Below, piece by piece: positions 33,448-42,175 of a stretch of 64,000 nt of DNA (its first letter is position 1; every line of letters starts with the position of its first letter). The DNA lies in assembly GCF_014483895.1 (NCBI RefSeq), contig NZ_CP059987.1, forward strand, positions 2,894,808-2,958,807, written 5' to 3'. Source of the DNA: Protaetiibacter sp. SSC-01 (GTDB lineage: Bacteria; Actinomycetota; Actinomycetes; Actinomycetales; Microbacteriaceae). The translations under genes and the position numbers were made by a program. The notes under the pieces are model-generated. The model had not been told where the DNA came from. It searched no databases and worked only from the letters and a program-made list of their open reading frames with translations.

Positions 33448-35048
33448 CACTGGATCTCCTCGAGCTTGCGCGTCTGGCGGAACGCGAGCGCCGAGACGGC
33501 GCCGATGACGATGAAGACGATGATCGAGAGGGCGCTCGCGAGACCGTAGTCGGCGGTGCCGCCCGCGACCCCGGAGATCTTGTAGATCGCCGAGATGAGC
33601 AGGTCGGTGGCGCCGAGCCGGGCGGTGTTGGCGTCGAACGCGGGCCCGCCGTTCGTGAGCATGTAGATGATCGTGAAGTTGTTGAAGTTGAAGGCGAACG
33701 ACGAGATCGCGAGCGGCGCCGTCGACACGAGCAGGAGCGGCAGCATGATCGAGCGGAAGCGCCGCCAGCGGCCGGCTCCGTCGATCGTCGCCGCCTCGAT
33801 CGTCTCGCCCGGCAGCGACTGGAGCGCCCCGAGGCACACCAGGAACCAGTAGGGGAAGCTCAGCCACAGGTTCACCCACAGCACGGCGAAGCGCGCGAGC
33901 CACGGGTCGCCGAGCCAGTTGATGTCGGCGCCGAAGAAGAAGAGGTCGTTGACGATGCCGAACTCGGCGTTGAACATGCCCCGGAACAGCAGCGCCGACA
34001 TGAACGCCGGGAAGGCGTACGGGAGGATGAAGAGCGTGCGCAGCACGCGCCTCGCGCGCACCCGCGGATCGTTGTAGACGATCGCGAGGAACAGGCCGAG
34101 CGCGAAGCTCGTGAACACGGTCAGCACGGCGAACGCGAACGTCCATCCCGTCACCTGCAGCAGCGGCCCGGCGAGCGCGGGGTCGGTGAACGCGCGCACG
34201 TAGTTGTCGAAGCCGACGCCCACGATCCATCCCGTGAGCAGGCGACTGCCGTCGGGGGCGACGAAGAGTCCCCGGGAGTGGTCGGCCTCGTAGACGAGGC
34301 CCGTGTCGACATCCGTGATCGTCTGCGCCTGCTCGTCCCACACGAGGTTGGAGCGGTAGACGGCGGCGCTCGAGCCGTCGCGCGTGCGGAGGGATCCGTC
34401 GTTCGGGTCGTCCGAGATGGGCACGCGCAGCTCGGCGACGCGCTGCTGCAGCTCGGGGTCGGTGAGGAGCGTGCCCTTCGGCACGAGCGTCCAGCCGGGC
34501 ACCTCGGTGGGCGCGCCGAAGCCGGAGGCGCTGCCCGCATCCGCGAGTCCGTCATCGGGGCCCCCGACGCGGAGCGTGCCGTCGTCGACGATCGCGAAGC
34601 CGAGCTCGCCGCCGCGCTCGACGACCGTGAGCGGATAGCTGGGCGAGTTCTCGACGCGCCGCTCAGACTGGATGAGGGCCGCGTCAACGGCCTGCTGCAT
34701 GCTGCCCGCGTGCCCGGTGCCGTAGTTCGTGAACGCGACGTAGCCCGTGTAGCCGAGCGTGAACACCTGGAACGCGAGCAGGAAGACGAGCCCCGGGTAG
34801 AGGTACTTGAGCGGCAGCGCGCGCCGCGTGAAGTAGATGATGTCGGCTGCCGCGAGCAGCACGATCGAGACGCCGAGGATGATCCACGACTCGGTGCCGA
34901 TCGCCGAGACGATGACGGCGAGGCCGAAGGCGTTGACGAGCGCCATGAGGGCGAGCTTCACGAGGAAGCCCCATCCGATACCGCGCCAGCGCTGCGCGTG
35001 GGACTCCTGGGAGATCCTCTTCGATCTGCGGGCCGTGTCGGCCGGCAT
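33447..35048 (-). CDS. Sugar ABC transporter permease, MalF type with long extracytoplasmic insert
   Basis: 533 residues, much longer than usual ~300-residue permeases. Helices 1-3 occupy ~25-115; a ~160-residue soluble insert follows (~115-270, the MalF P2-like domain that contacts the binding protein); then five helices with EAA loop LPGETIEAATIDGAGRWRRF (~410). This layout is that of MalF and GanP. It partners the MalG-type gene. 94 bp separate it from the binding-protein gene, with a strong hairpin in between. Confidence 0.92.
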   Translation of the reverse strand: MPADTARRSKRISQESHAQRWRGIGWGFLVKLALMALVNAFGLAVIVSAIGTESWIILGVSIVLLAAADIIYFTRRALPLKYLYPGLVFLLAFQVFTLGYTGYVAFTNYGTGHAGSMQQAVDAALIQSERRVENSPSYPLTVVERGGELGFAIVDDGTLRVGGPDDGLADAGSASGFGAPTEVPGWTLVPKGTLLTDPELQQRVAELRVPISDDPNDGSLRTRDGSSAAVYRSNLVWDEQAQTITDVDTGLVYEADHSRGLFVAPDGSRLLTGWIVGVGFDNYVRAFTDPALAGPLLQVTGWTFAFAVLTVFTSFALGLFLAIVYNDPRVRARRVLRTLFILPYAFPAFMSALLFRGMFNAEFGIVNDLFFFGADINWLGDPWLARFAVLWVNLWLSFPYWFLVCLGALQSLPGETIEAATIDGAGRWRRFRSIMLPLLLVSTAPLAISSFAFNFNNFTIIYMLTNGGPAFDANTARLGATDLLISAIYKISGVAGGTADYGLASALSIIVFIVIGAVSALAFRQTRKLEEIQ

Positions 35049-35097
35049 TGGTTGCTCCTGACGGGTCGGGGTCGGGTGGTGGGAGCGGGGGGCGGAT

Positions 35098-35135
35098 GCC
35101 GGGGGCGGGAGGGCGGATGCGGTCCCGCCCCCGGC
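35098..35135 (-). promoter_or_regulatory. Intercistronic hairpin between binding-protein and MalF-type genes
   Basis: A perfect 13-bp stem GCCGGGGGCGGGA / TCCCGCCCCCGGC with a 12-nt loop, just after the binding-protein stop. By analogy with the E. coli malE-malF gap it probably protects or attenuates mRNA so that more binding protein than permease is made. Confidence 0.7.
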
Positions 35136-35142
35136 GCTCAGG

Positions 35143-36363
35143 TCAGCCCGCGAGGGCCGCCGTGAGGTTCTCGATCATCGTGTTCCACGTCGACACGGGG
35201 TCGGCGCCGCTGATGATCTGCGACTCGGCCGCGTTCCAGAAGTCCCACACCGAGCCCATCTCGGGGATCGACGGCATGGGCACGCCGCTCTGCGACGAGG
35301 CGACGAAGCCCGCGATGATCGGGTCGCTCGAGACCTCCTCGGCGAGGGTGCTCCACGCGGGGATGCGCGGGTCGGCCTCGTAGAGCGCGCGCTGCGCCTC
35401 CTCGGTGCCGAGGTAGTTCACGAGGAACTCCTGGGCGAGCAGCTTGCTCTTCGACTGCGACGACAGGTAGAAGCCCTGCACGCCCACGAACGGGGAGGCC
35501 TCCTGGCCGCCCGCCGACGGGATCGGGTTCACGACGACGTTGACGTCGGGGAAGGCGCTGATCGCCCACGGCCCCTGGATCGTGTACGGAGCCTTGCCCG
35601 AGTTGAACAGCTCGTTGTTGGTGTCGTAGTCGATCGTCGTCGAGAGGATGCCGGTGCCGGCCGAGCCGTTCGCGGCGAGCCACTGCGCGAAGGCCTCGCC
35701 CGCGGCGCCGCCCATGCCGACCTCGCTCGTGTACGAGCCCGACTCGTCCTGCACGAAGACGGGGGCGCCGAACGACGTCTGGAAGCCGTACATCGTGTAG
35801 CCGTCGCCCGTCTCGCCGTTCGTGTTGATGACGAAGGGGCGCTCGGTGCCGGCCGCCTGGCCGCGGGCGATCATGTCGTCCCACGAGCTCGGGGCCTCGG
35901 TGCCCACGAGGTCGGCGTTCTGGATGAGGGCGATCGTCTCGAGCGAGTACGGGAGGGCGTAGAGCTGCCCGTCGTAGGTCATCGCCTCGAGAGCGACGGC
36001 CTCGAAGTTCGAGGCGTTGTCGCCGAGGTCGATCGTGTCGACGACACCCGCCGTCACGAGGGCGCCGAGCCAGTCGTGGGCGCCGACGGTGATGTCGGGA
36101 CCCTCGCCGGTGGGCACCTGCGCGATGAAGTCGGCGCGCAGGTCCTCGAAGTTCTTCTGCACGAGGGTGACCTTGGCGCCGGTCTCCTCGGTGAACTTCG
36201 CGGCGGCGGCCGTGATGGCCTCCTCGCGCTCGGCATCCGTCCAGATGACGAGCTCGGCCTCGGAGCCGGTGCCCGGGTCGTCGCCCGTGGTGCTGGTGCA
36301 GCCAGCGAGCACGAGAGCGGAGGCCGCGGCGACGGCGCCGAGACCCAGCAGCTTGGTGCGCAT
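35143..36363 (-). CDS. Sugar ABC transporter substrate-binding lipoprotein, MalE type
   Basis: A 406-residue extracellular lipoprotein. Lipobox VLAGC near residue 21, then a Ser/Thr/Gly spacer. ELVIWTDAEREEAITAAAAKF, GPDITVGAHDWLGALVTAGVV and LPYSLETIALIQNADL are typical of the maltodextrin/galacto-oligosaccharide binding family. It captures an oligosaccharide for the MalF/MalG-type channel. With a GH42 enzyme next door the ligand is most likely a beta-galactoside. SD AAAGGAA precedes the ATG. Confidence 0.92.
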   Translation of the reverse strand: MRTKLLGLGAVAAASALVLAGCTSTTGDDPGTGSEAELVIWTDAEREEAITAAAAKFTEETGAKVTLVQKNFEDLRADFIAQVPTGEGPDITVGAHDWLGALVTAGVVDTIDLGDNASNFEAVALEAMTYDGQLYALPYSLETIALIQNADLVGTEAPSSWDDMIARGQAAGTERPFVINTNGETGDGYTMYGFQTSFGAPVFVQDESGSYTSEVGMGGAAGEAFAQWLAANGSAGTGILSTTIDYDTNNELFNSGKAPYTIQGPWAISAFPDVNVVVNPIPSAGGQEASPFVGVQGFYLSSQSKSKLLAQEFLVNYLGTEEAQRALYEADPRIPAWSTLAEEVSSDPIIAGFVASSQSGVPMPSIPEMGSVWDFWNAAESQIISGADPVSTWNTMIENLTAALAG

Positions 36364-36380
36364 GGTCGTTCCTTTCCTTG

Positions 36381-38408
36381 TCATGACGCTGTGTCTCCCG
36401 TGGCCCCGTGCGGGGTCCGGACGACGGCGACGGCGCCGCCGGGGAGTTCGAGGGCGCCCTCGACGGGCGCGTCCGCGAGCAGTTCGCGGCCGGTGGCCGG
36501 GATGCGCGCGGGGGTGTCGCGGTGGTTGACGGCGACGAGGTAGTCGGTGTCGGGGCCGCGGCGGGTGACGAGCTCGACGCCCTCGGGGGCGTCGGCGGGG
36601 GCGAGGCCGGCATCCGCGTAGACGTCGGCCATGACGGCCGCGAGCCCTGCGGGATCGAGGCGCGTGCTGACGTACCAGGCGTGGCCGCGGCCATGGGAAT
36701 GGCGCGTGACGGCCGGGCCGCCCGCGGCGGGGCCGCCCTGGTGCACGCCGCGCACCTCGGCGCCCTCGAGCACGAGGTGCTCCTGCCACGCGTCGGCCGT
36801 GAGCTCGGCGCCGCCGTATGCGACGGTCGTGACCTCGCCCTCGCGCAGCGGCAGGAACTCCTCGACGCGGAGGCCGAGGGCGGTCGCGAGCGGGGCGCCG
36901 TAGCCGCCCTCGTGCACGCGGTCGTGCTCGTCGACGACCGCGGCGAAGTAGGAGACGACGAGCGTGCCGCCGCCCGCGACGTAGCGCTCGAGGTTGGCGG
37001 CGCCACGGGCCGTGAGCAGGTACTGCGCGGGCGCGATGACGAGCGGGTACTGCGCGAGGTCGTGCGTCGGCAGCGCGAAGTCGACCGTGATGCGGTCGCG
37101 CCAGAGCCGCTCGTAGTAGGCGCGCGTGCGCTCCTTGTGGTCGAGCTCGACCGAGGGGCGCCACTCGAGGTCCTGCGCCCAGGCCGACTCGAAGTCCCAC
37201 AGGATCGCGGCATCCGCGACGACCCGCGAGCCCTGCACCTCGGCGAGCTTCCCGAGGTCGGCGCCGAGCTGCACGACCTCGCGCCACACGCGCGACGAGG
37301 TGCCGGCGTGGGGAAGCATCGCCGAGTGGAACTTCTCCGCGCCGGAGCGCGAGGCACGCCACTGGAAGAAGAGCACGGCATCCGCCCCGCGTCCGAAGTG
37401 GGCGAGCGAGTTGCGCGCCATCTCGCCCGGGCGCTTCGCGACGTTGCGCGGCTGCCAGTTGACGGCGCTCGTGGAGTGCTCCATGAGGATCCACGGCGCG
37501 CCGCCCGCGACCGAGCGCGTGAGATCGGATGCCATGGCGAGCCCGATCTCGTTCTCGGGGTCGGCGGCCCACGGGTAGGAGTCGTCGGAGACGACGTCGA
37601 CCTCGGCGGCCCACTTCCACAGGTCGGTGGTCCAGCTCTGGTTGGCCATGAAGTTCGTCGTGATGGGCTGCGTCGCGTGCGCGCGGATGGCGTCGCGCTC
37701 GGCGCGGAAGCACGCCCGCAGTTGCGCGTCCGTGAAGCGCGCGAAGTCGAGCCGCTGGGCGGGGTTGACGACGCTCGGGGCGATCGCGGGCGCGCCGACG
37801 TGCTCCCACGCGGTGTAGCGCTGGCCCCAGAAGGCCGTGCCCCACGCGGCGTTGAGCGCCTCGAGGTTGCCGTAGCGCTCGCGCAGCCAGGTGCGGAACG
37901 CGGCGACCGAGTGCGCCGAGTAGTCCTCGCCGACGGGCACGCCGTACTCGTTGTGCACGTGCCACAGCACGACGGCGGGGTGGTCGGCGTAGCGGGCGGC
38001 GAGCGCGCTCGCGATGCGCACGATCGCCTCGCGGTAGGCGGGCGCGGAGTGCGACGCCATGCCGCGCGAGCCGAAGCCCATGACGCGGCCGTCGCGGTCG
38101 ATCACGCGGGCATCCGGATGCGCGGCGAAGAACCACGCGGGCGGCGACGCGGTGGGCGTGCCGAGGTCGACGCGGATGCCGTTCTCGTGCAGCAGGTCGA
38201 TGACCTCGTCGAGCCACGCGAAGTCGAACTCGCCCTCGGCGGGCTCGAGGAGCGCCCACGAGAAGATGCCGACCGAGACGAGGGTGACGCCTGCCTCGCG
38301 CATGAGGCGCACGTCGTCGCGCCACGTCTCGCGCGGCCACTGCTCGGGGTTGTAGTCGCCTCCGTAGGCGATCCCCCGCAGGGCGGGCCATGCGCTCGTC
38401 GGTTCCAC
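36381..38408 (-). CDS. Beta-galactosidase, glycoside hydrolase family 42
   Basis: A 675-residue cytosolic enzyme that releases galactose from beta-galactosides. AYGGDYNPEQWPRETWRDDVRLMREAGV (~15-42), acid/base Glu in LWHVHNEYGVP (~145), nucleophile Glu in WILMEHSTSAVNWQPRN (~305) and a C-terminal trimer/Rossmann-like part. No signal peptide. I chose the GTG at 38406-38408, eight nt after GGAG; a GTG 9 nt upstream is the alternative. First gene of the operon with the MalEFG-type importer; two LacI-type operators lie before it. Confidence 0.93.
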   Translation of the reverse strand: MEPTSAWPALRGIAYGGDYNPEQWPRETWRDDVRLMREAGVTLVSVGIFSWALLEPAEGEFDFAWLDEVIDLLHENGIRVDLGTPTASPPAWFFAAHPDARVIDRDGRVMGFGSRGMASHSAPAYREAIVRIASALAARYADHPAVVLWHVHNEYGVPVGEDYSAHSVAAFRTWLRERYGNLEALNAAWGTAFWGQRYTAWEHVGAPAIAPSVVNPAQRLDFARFTDAQLRACFRAERDAIRAHATQPITTNFMANQSWTTDLWKWAAEVDVVSDDSYPWAADPENEIGLAMASDLTRSVAGGAPWILMEHSTSAVNWQPRNVAKRPGEMARNSLAHFGRGADAVLFFQWRASRSGAEKFHSAMLPHAGTSSRVWREVVQLGADLGKLAEVQGSRVVADAAILWDFESAWAQDLEWRPSVELDHKERTRAYYERLWRDRITVDFALPTHDLAQYPLVIAPAQYLLTARGAANLERYVAGGGTLVVSYFAAVVDEHDRVHEGGYGAPLATALGLRVEEFLPLREGEVTTVAYGGAELTADAWQEHLVLEGAEVRGVHQGGPAAGGPAVTRHSHGRGHAWYVSTRLDPAGLAAVMADVYADAGLAPADAPEGVELVTRRGPDTDYLVAVNHRDTPARIPATGRELLADAPVEGALELPGGAVAVVRTPHGATGDTAS

Positions 38409-38448
38409 TCGTGACACTCCATCGGGTCGGCCCGGCATCGGGACTGAC

Positions 38449-38462
38449 TGTGACCGGTCCCA
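38449..38462. promoter_or_regulatory. LacI-family operator 1
   Basis: TGTGACCGGTCCCA, an imperfect palindrome around GACCGGTC with the central CG of LacI-type operators. 41 bp before the GH42 start. Identical to operator 2. Confidence 0.82.
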
Positions 38463-38516
38463 GTATGTTGAGCGGCCTTCGCGGGCGCGAGTGCGCGAGC
38501 GCATCCGTTATCGAAC

Positions 38517-38530
38517 TGTGACCGGTCCCA
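38517..38530. promoter_or_regulatory. LacI-family operator 2
   Basis: The second identical TGTGACCGGTCCCA, 68 bp from operator 1 and 31 bp before the regulator's GTG. It lies next to a -10-like TATAGA (38546-38551) of the regulator gene, so autoregulation and looping are possible. Confidence 0.82.
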
Positions 38531-38560
38531 GGAAGCTCCGCTCGGTATAGAGTCCCCTTC

Positions 38561-39577
38561 GTGGAGGAGACGATCGCGCCGAGGCGCAAGCCGACGATCC
38601 GCGACGTCGCCGCCGCCGCCGGGGTCTCCCGCGGCACCGTCTCGCGCGTCATCAACGGCGGCCACTGGGTGTCGCCGGATGCACGCGCGGCCGTCGAGGA
38701 CGCCATCCGCCGCACAGGCTTCACGATCAACCATGCGGCCCGCAGCCTCGCCACGGGTCGCGCCGGCTCACTCGCCTTCCTGCTCACCGAGCCCCAGCAC
38801 CTGCTCTTCGACGACCCGACCTTCGCGCTCCTCCTGCGCGGCGCGGCCGAGGCACTCACCCAGCGGCGCATGACGCTCGTGCTGCTCGTCGCGGGCACCG
38901 AGCAGGAGCGCGACAACGTCGAGCACTTCGTGAGCACGGGCCACGTCGACGGCGTGCTGCTCATCTCCTCGCACGAGGCCGACCCGCTGCTCGACCGCCT
39001 CGTCGCGGCCGGCGTGCCGACCGTCGCGTGCGGCATCCCGCTCGGCCACCAGGGCCAGGTGCCGACCGTCTCGGTCGACGAGGCCGGATCGGCACGCGAG
39101 ATGGTGCGCTACCTGCGCGCCCAGGGGCACCGCCGCATCGCGATGATCGCGGGACCCCACGACACCCCCGGCGGCAAGTACCGCCTCGAGGGCTTCCGCG
39201 ACGAGCTCGGCGACGACTTCGATCCCGCCCTCGTCGAGGAGGGCGACTACAGCCAGGAGTCGGGCACCGTCGCCATGGAGCGCCTGCTCGCGCGCGCGAC
39301 CGACATCGACGCGGTCTTCGCGGCATCCGACCTCATGGCCTCGGGCGCGCTGCTGACGCTGCGCAAGGCCGGCCTGAGGGTGCCCGACGACATCGCGCTC
39401 GCGGGTTTCGACGACTCGGGGCTCGCCGCGACCCTCGAGCCCTCGCTCACGACCATGCGCCAGCCGTGGGAGCAGATCAGCCACGAGATGGTGCGGCTGC
39501 TGCTCGACGTCATCGACGGGGCACCGAGCGAGGAGCTCATCCTGCCGACGACGCTCGTCGTGCGCGAGAGCGCCTGA
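38561..39577 (+). CDS. LacI-family transcriptional regulator
   Basis: 338 residues: HTH PTIRDVAAAAGVSRGTVSRVINGGHWVSPDARAAVEDAIRR (~11-51) with a hinge helix NHAARSLATGR, then a periplasmic-binding-like sugar domain (DGVLLISSHE, VSVDEAGSAREMVRYLRAQGHRRIAMIAG, DAVFAASDLMASGALLTLRKAGLRVPDDIALAGFDD). It is divergent from the GH42-transporter operon and most likely represses it in the absence of a galactoside. GTG start 9 nt after TATAGA, probably leaderless. Confidence 0.93.
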   Translation: MEETIAPRRKPTIRDVAAAAGVSRGTVSRVINGGHWVSPDARAAVEDAIRRTGFTINHAARSLATGRAGSLAFLLTEPQHLLFDDPTFALLLRGAAEALTQRRMTLVLLVAGTEQERDNVEHFVSTGHVDGVLLISSHEADPLLDRLVAAGVPTVACGIPLGHQGQVPTVSVDEAGSAREMVRYLRAQGHRRIAMIAGPHDTPGGKYRLEGFRDELGDDFDPALVEEGDYSQESGTVAMERLLARATDIDAVFAASDLMASGALLTLRKAGLRVPDDIALAGFDDSGLAATLEPSLTTMRQPWEQISHEMVRLLLDVIDGAPSEELILPTTLVVRESA

Positions 39578-39598
39578 GCTCCGGAGCCGCTCGACGGC

Positions 39599-40495
39599 TC
39601 AGCCGGCGGCCGCCGCGACCGCTTCCTCGACGGTCGTGTGCCTGAAGGCGAACCCGGATGCCGTGAGAGCCGCCGGGATCACGCGCTGGTCCGCGAGCAG
39701 CAGGTCGCGACCGGCGTCGCCGAGGGCGAGCGAGATCGCGAAGCCCGGCGCGGGCAGCCAGTAGGGGCGGTGCGCGTCGGCCGCGACGGCGCGGGCGACC
39801 CGGTCCGCGGTCGCGGGCTCGGGGCCCGCGAGGTTGACGGGGCCGCGGAGGCCGCTGTCGTCGATCGCGTGCACGAGCGCGGCGACCTCGTCGTCGAGCG
39901 AGATCCACGGCCAGTGCTGCCGGCCTCCGCCGAGCGGACCCGCGAGCCCGAAGCGCGCGAGCATCCGCAGCGGCGCGGTCGCGCCCTCCGGCCCGATCAC
40001 GAGTCCCGTGCGCGCGAGCACGATGCGCGTCGCGGCGGGCGCCTCGAGCGCGGCCGCCTCCCACGCGCGCACGACGCCCGCGAGGAACCCGCCGCCGGGC
40101 GCCGCCTCCTCGCTGAGCTCCTCGCCGGGCCGGTCGCCGTATACACCCACCGCGGAACCGCTCACGAGCACGGGGACCGGCTCGCCGGCATCCGCTCGCG
40201 CGTGCAGCGCGCCCACGATCGCCGTCGTCGCCTGCACGCGCGAGCCGAGGATCGCCGTGCGGCGCCTCGGCGTCCACGGCAGCTTCGAGATCGACTCGCC
40301 CGAGAGGTTCACGACGGCGTCGGCGCCCGCGAGCGCGACGGGGTCGAGGTAGCCCGTCGCGGGGTCCCAGGGGAGCTCGTCGGAGCCCTCGGGCGCGCGG
40401 CGCACGAGCACGGCGACGTGATCGCCCCGCTCGCGCAGGCGCTCGACGAGGGCGCGCCCGATCATGCCCGATGCTCCCCCGACGACGACCCGCAT
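39599..40495 (-). CDS. TIGR01777-family NAD(P)-dependent epimerase
   Basis: A 298-residue short-chain-dehydrogenase-like protein (YfcH group). N-terminal Rossmann motif VVVGGASGMIGRALVERL (3-20), VVNLSGESISKLPWTPRRR (~62-80), GSAVGVYGDRPGEELSEE (~113-130) and the DUF1731-type C-terminus PAPGFAISLALGDAGRDLLLADQRVIP. The substrate is unknown; relatives link to cell division in cyanobacteria. SD GAGGAAG precedes the ATG. Convergent with the LacI-type gene. Confidence 0.9.
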   Translation of the reverse strand: MRVVVGGASGMIGRALVERLRERGDHVAVLVRRAPEGSDELPWDPATGYLDPVALAGADAVVNLSGESISKLPWTPRRRTAILGSRVQATTAIVGALHARADAGEPVPVLVSGSAVGVYGDRPGEELSEEAAPGGGFLAGVVRAWEAAALEAPAATRIVLARTGLVIGPEGATAPLRMLARFGLAGPLGGGRQHWPWISLDDEVAALVHAIDDSGLRGPVNLAGPEPATADRVARAVAADAHRPYWLPAPGFAISLALGDAGRDLLLADQRVIPAALTASGFAFRHTTVEEAVAAAAG

Positions 40496-40545
40496 CCGCT
40501 TCCTCCTCAGCTCTCGGAATCTCAGCGTCTCGCAGCCTCAGCGCC

Positions 40546-42174
40546 TCACAGCGCGAGCGCGCGGTGCACGGATGCCACGGCGCTCGACCCCTCGCCCACG
40601 GCCGCCGCGACGCGCTTCATCGAGCCGCGGCGCACATCCCCCGCCGCGAAGACGCGCGGCATCGACGTCTCGAACGGCAGCGGATCGCGGCCGAGCGCCC
40701 GCCAACGCTCGAACGCGGGCGCCGTGACGTCGGTGCCCGTTCGGAGGAAGCCGTCCGCATCCGTCTCGAGCGCGCGCAGCCACCGCGTCGCCGGCTCGGC
40801 CCCGATGAAGCAGAAGAGCCCGCGCGCCGCGACCTCGCCCGCCGAATCGATGTCGACCGCTCGCAGCGAGGAGTCGCCGCCGAGCCCCACGATGTTCGAG
40901 CCGAGGTGCACCTGGATGCGCGGGTCCTCCTCGAGTCGGTCGACGAGGTACGACGACATGCGCGACCCGAGCTCTCGCCCGCGCACGACGAGGTGCACGG
41001 GGCATCCGTTCGAGGCGAGGTAGAGGGCCGCCTGGCCCGCGGAGTTGGCGCCGCCCACGACGACGACGGGCGACTCGGCCACCTGCCGCAGCTCGAGCGG
41101 CGTCGCGGCGTAGAAGATGCCCGACTGCTCGAAGTCGCTCCAGCGGTCGAGCTCGAGGCGGCGGTACGCGGCGCCCGAGGTGATGATCGCGGCGCGCGAG
41201 CGGATGATGCGCCCGTCGACGAGCGTGACGTCGAGCAGGCCGTCGACCTCCTCGAGCGACACCGCCTCGCACGGCGCGTAGACGCGCACGCCGAACTTGA
41301 GCGCCTGCAGCGTCGCCTGGCCGATGAGGTCGCCGCCGCTCACGCCGAAGGGGAAGCCGAGGAAGTTCTCGATGCGCGACGTCGCCGCCGCCTGCCCGCC
41401 CGGCGCGACGGCGTCGAGCAGCACGGTGCTGAGCCCCTCGGATGCGCCGTAGATCGCCGCCGCGAGCCCCGCGGGGCCGCCGCCGATCACGACGAGGTCG
41501 ACGAGGTCGGGGGTCGTCGCGTCGTAGGCGAGGCCGAGCTGCTCGGCGACGAGGCCGGGCGTCGCGTGCAGGATCGGCTCGCCGCGGATGAACGCGATCG
41601 GCAGATCCTCGGCGCGGTAGTTGTGGGCGGATGCCGCGTCGGTCGGCGAGATCGTGAAAGCCGTGTGCACGAGGTCGAGCCTCTCGGCGAAGCGCCGCAG
41701 GGCGAGCAGCTCACCGGAGTCCGGCGGTCCCACGAACTTCAGCGTCATGGCGGCCGAGCCGCGACGCAGCGACTCCCGCCGCGCCCACAGCGCGTGCAGG
41801 ATCAGGTCGCACAGCTCGTCGTCCTCGTTCATGATGCGCCGCAGCTCGGCACGGTCGACGATCCGCACGCGCGACGGCACGGATGCGCGCGCCGAGAGGA
41901 ACGCGCTCTGGCCGTTGAGCAGGCCGAGCTCCCCCGCGAACCCGCGTGGGCCGACGCGCGCGACGACCTCCCCGCCCATCCACACGAGCGCGTCGCGCAC
42001 GATCTCCACCTCGCCCTCGTCGACGAGCACCAACGGGTAGTCCCGGTCGCCCGCGCGCACGAGCTGCTCCCCCGCCTCGACGTCCCGCGGCTCGCCGTGG
42101 GCTGCGAGCCGCTCCCACTGCGCATCCGTCAGCGGCGGCGAGACGACCTCGTCGGCGGCGTAGGCATCCGGCAT
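40546..42174 (-). CDS. Cyclic-nucleotide-binding, thioredoxin-reductase-like flavoprotein lacking the CxxC
   Basis: 542 residues in three parts: a cNMP-binding domain (~15-130, FAGELGLLNGQSAFLSARA), a thioredoxin-fold-like linker without CxxC (~140-205, LKFVGPPDSGELLALRRFAERL), and a TrxR-like FAD/NADPH module (~220-542, VIGGGPAGLAAAIYGASEGL, VVVVGGANSAGQAALYLA, GLFCFIGAEPAT, FAAGDVRRG). Where TrxR has CATC it reads YAATPLE, so it cannot shuttle electrons through that disulfide. Probable NADPH oxidoreductase gated by a nucleotide or lipid signal. Starts 1 bp after the NhaA-DsbA stop, so they are one operon. Confidence 0.85.
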   Translation of the reverse strand: MPDAYAADEVVSPPLTDAQWERLAAHGEPRDVEAGEQLVRAGDRDYPLVLVDEGEVEIVRDALVWMGGEVVARVGPRGFAGELGLLNGQSAFLSARASVPSRVRIVDRAELRRIMNEDDELCDLILHALWARRESLRRGSAAMTLKFVGPPDSGELLALRRFAERLDLVHTAFTISPTDAASAHNYRAEDLPIAFIRGEPILHATPGLVAEQLGLAYDATTPDLVDLVVIGGGPAGLAAAIYGASEGLSTVLLDAVAPGGQAAATSRIENFLGFPFGVSGGDLIGQATLQALKFGVRVYAPCEAVSLEEVDGLLDVTLVDGRIIRSRAAIITSGAAYRRLELDRWSDFEQSGIFYAATPLELRQVAESPVVVVGGANSAGQAALYLASNGCPVHLVVRGRELGSRMSSYLVDRLEEDPRIQVHLGSNIVGLGGDSSLRAVDIDSAGEVAARGLFCFIGAEPATRWLRALETDADGFLRTGTDVTAPAFERWRALGRDPLPFETSMPRVFAAGDVRRGSMKRVAAAVGEGSSAVASVHRALAL

Positions 42175-42175
42175 G

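Noticed and set aside
35143..39036. Open frame of 1297 codons on the minus strand spanning the binding-protein and GH42 genes
   Set aside because: The upstream two thirds are the wrong frame of the GH42 gene, Arg/Ala-rich low-complexity. Only its last part is the real binding protein.
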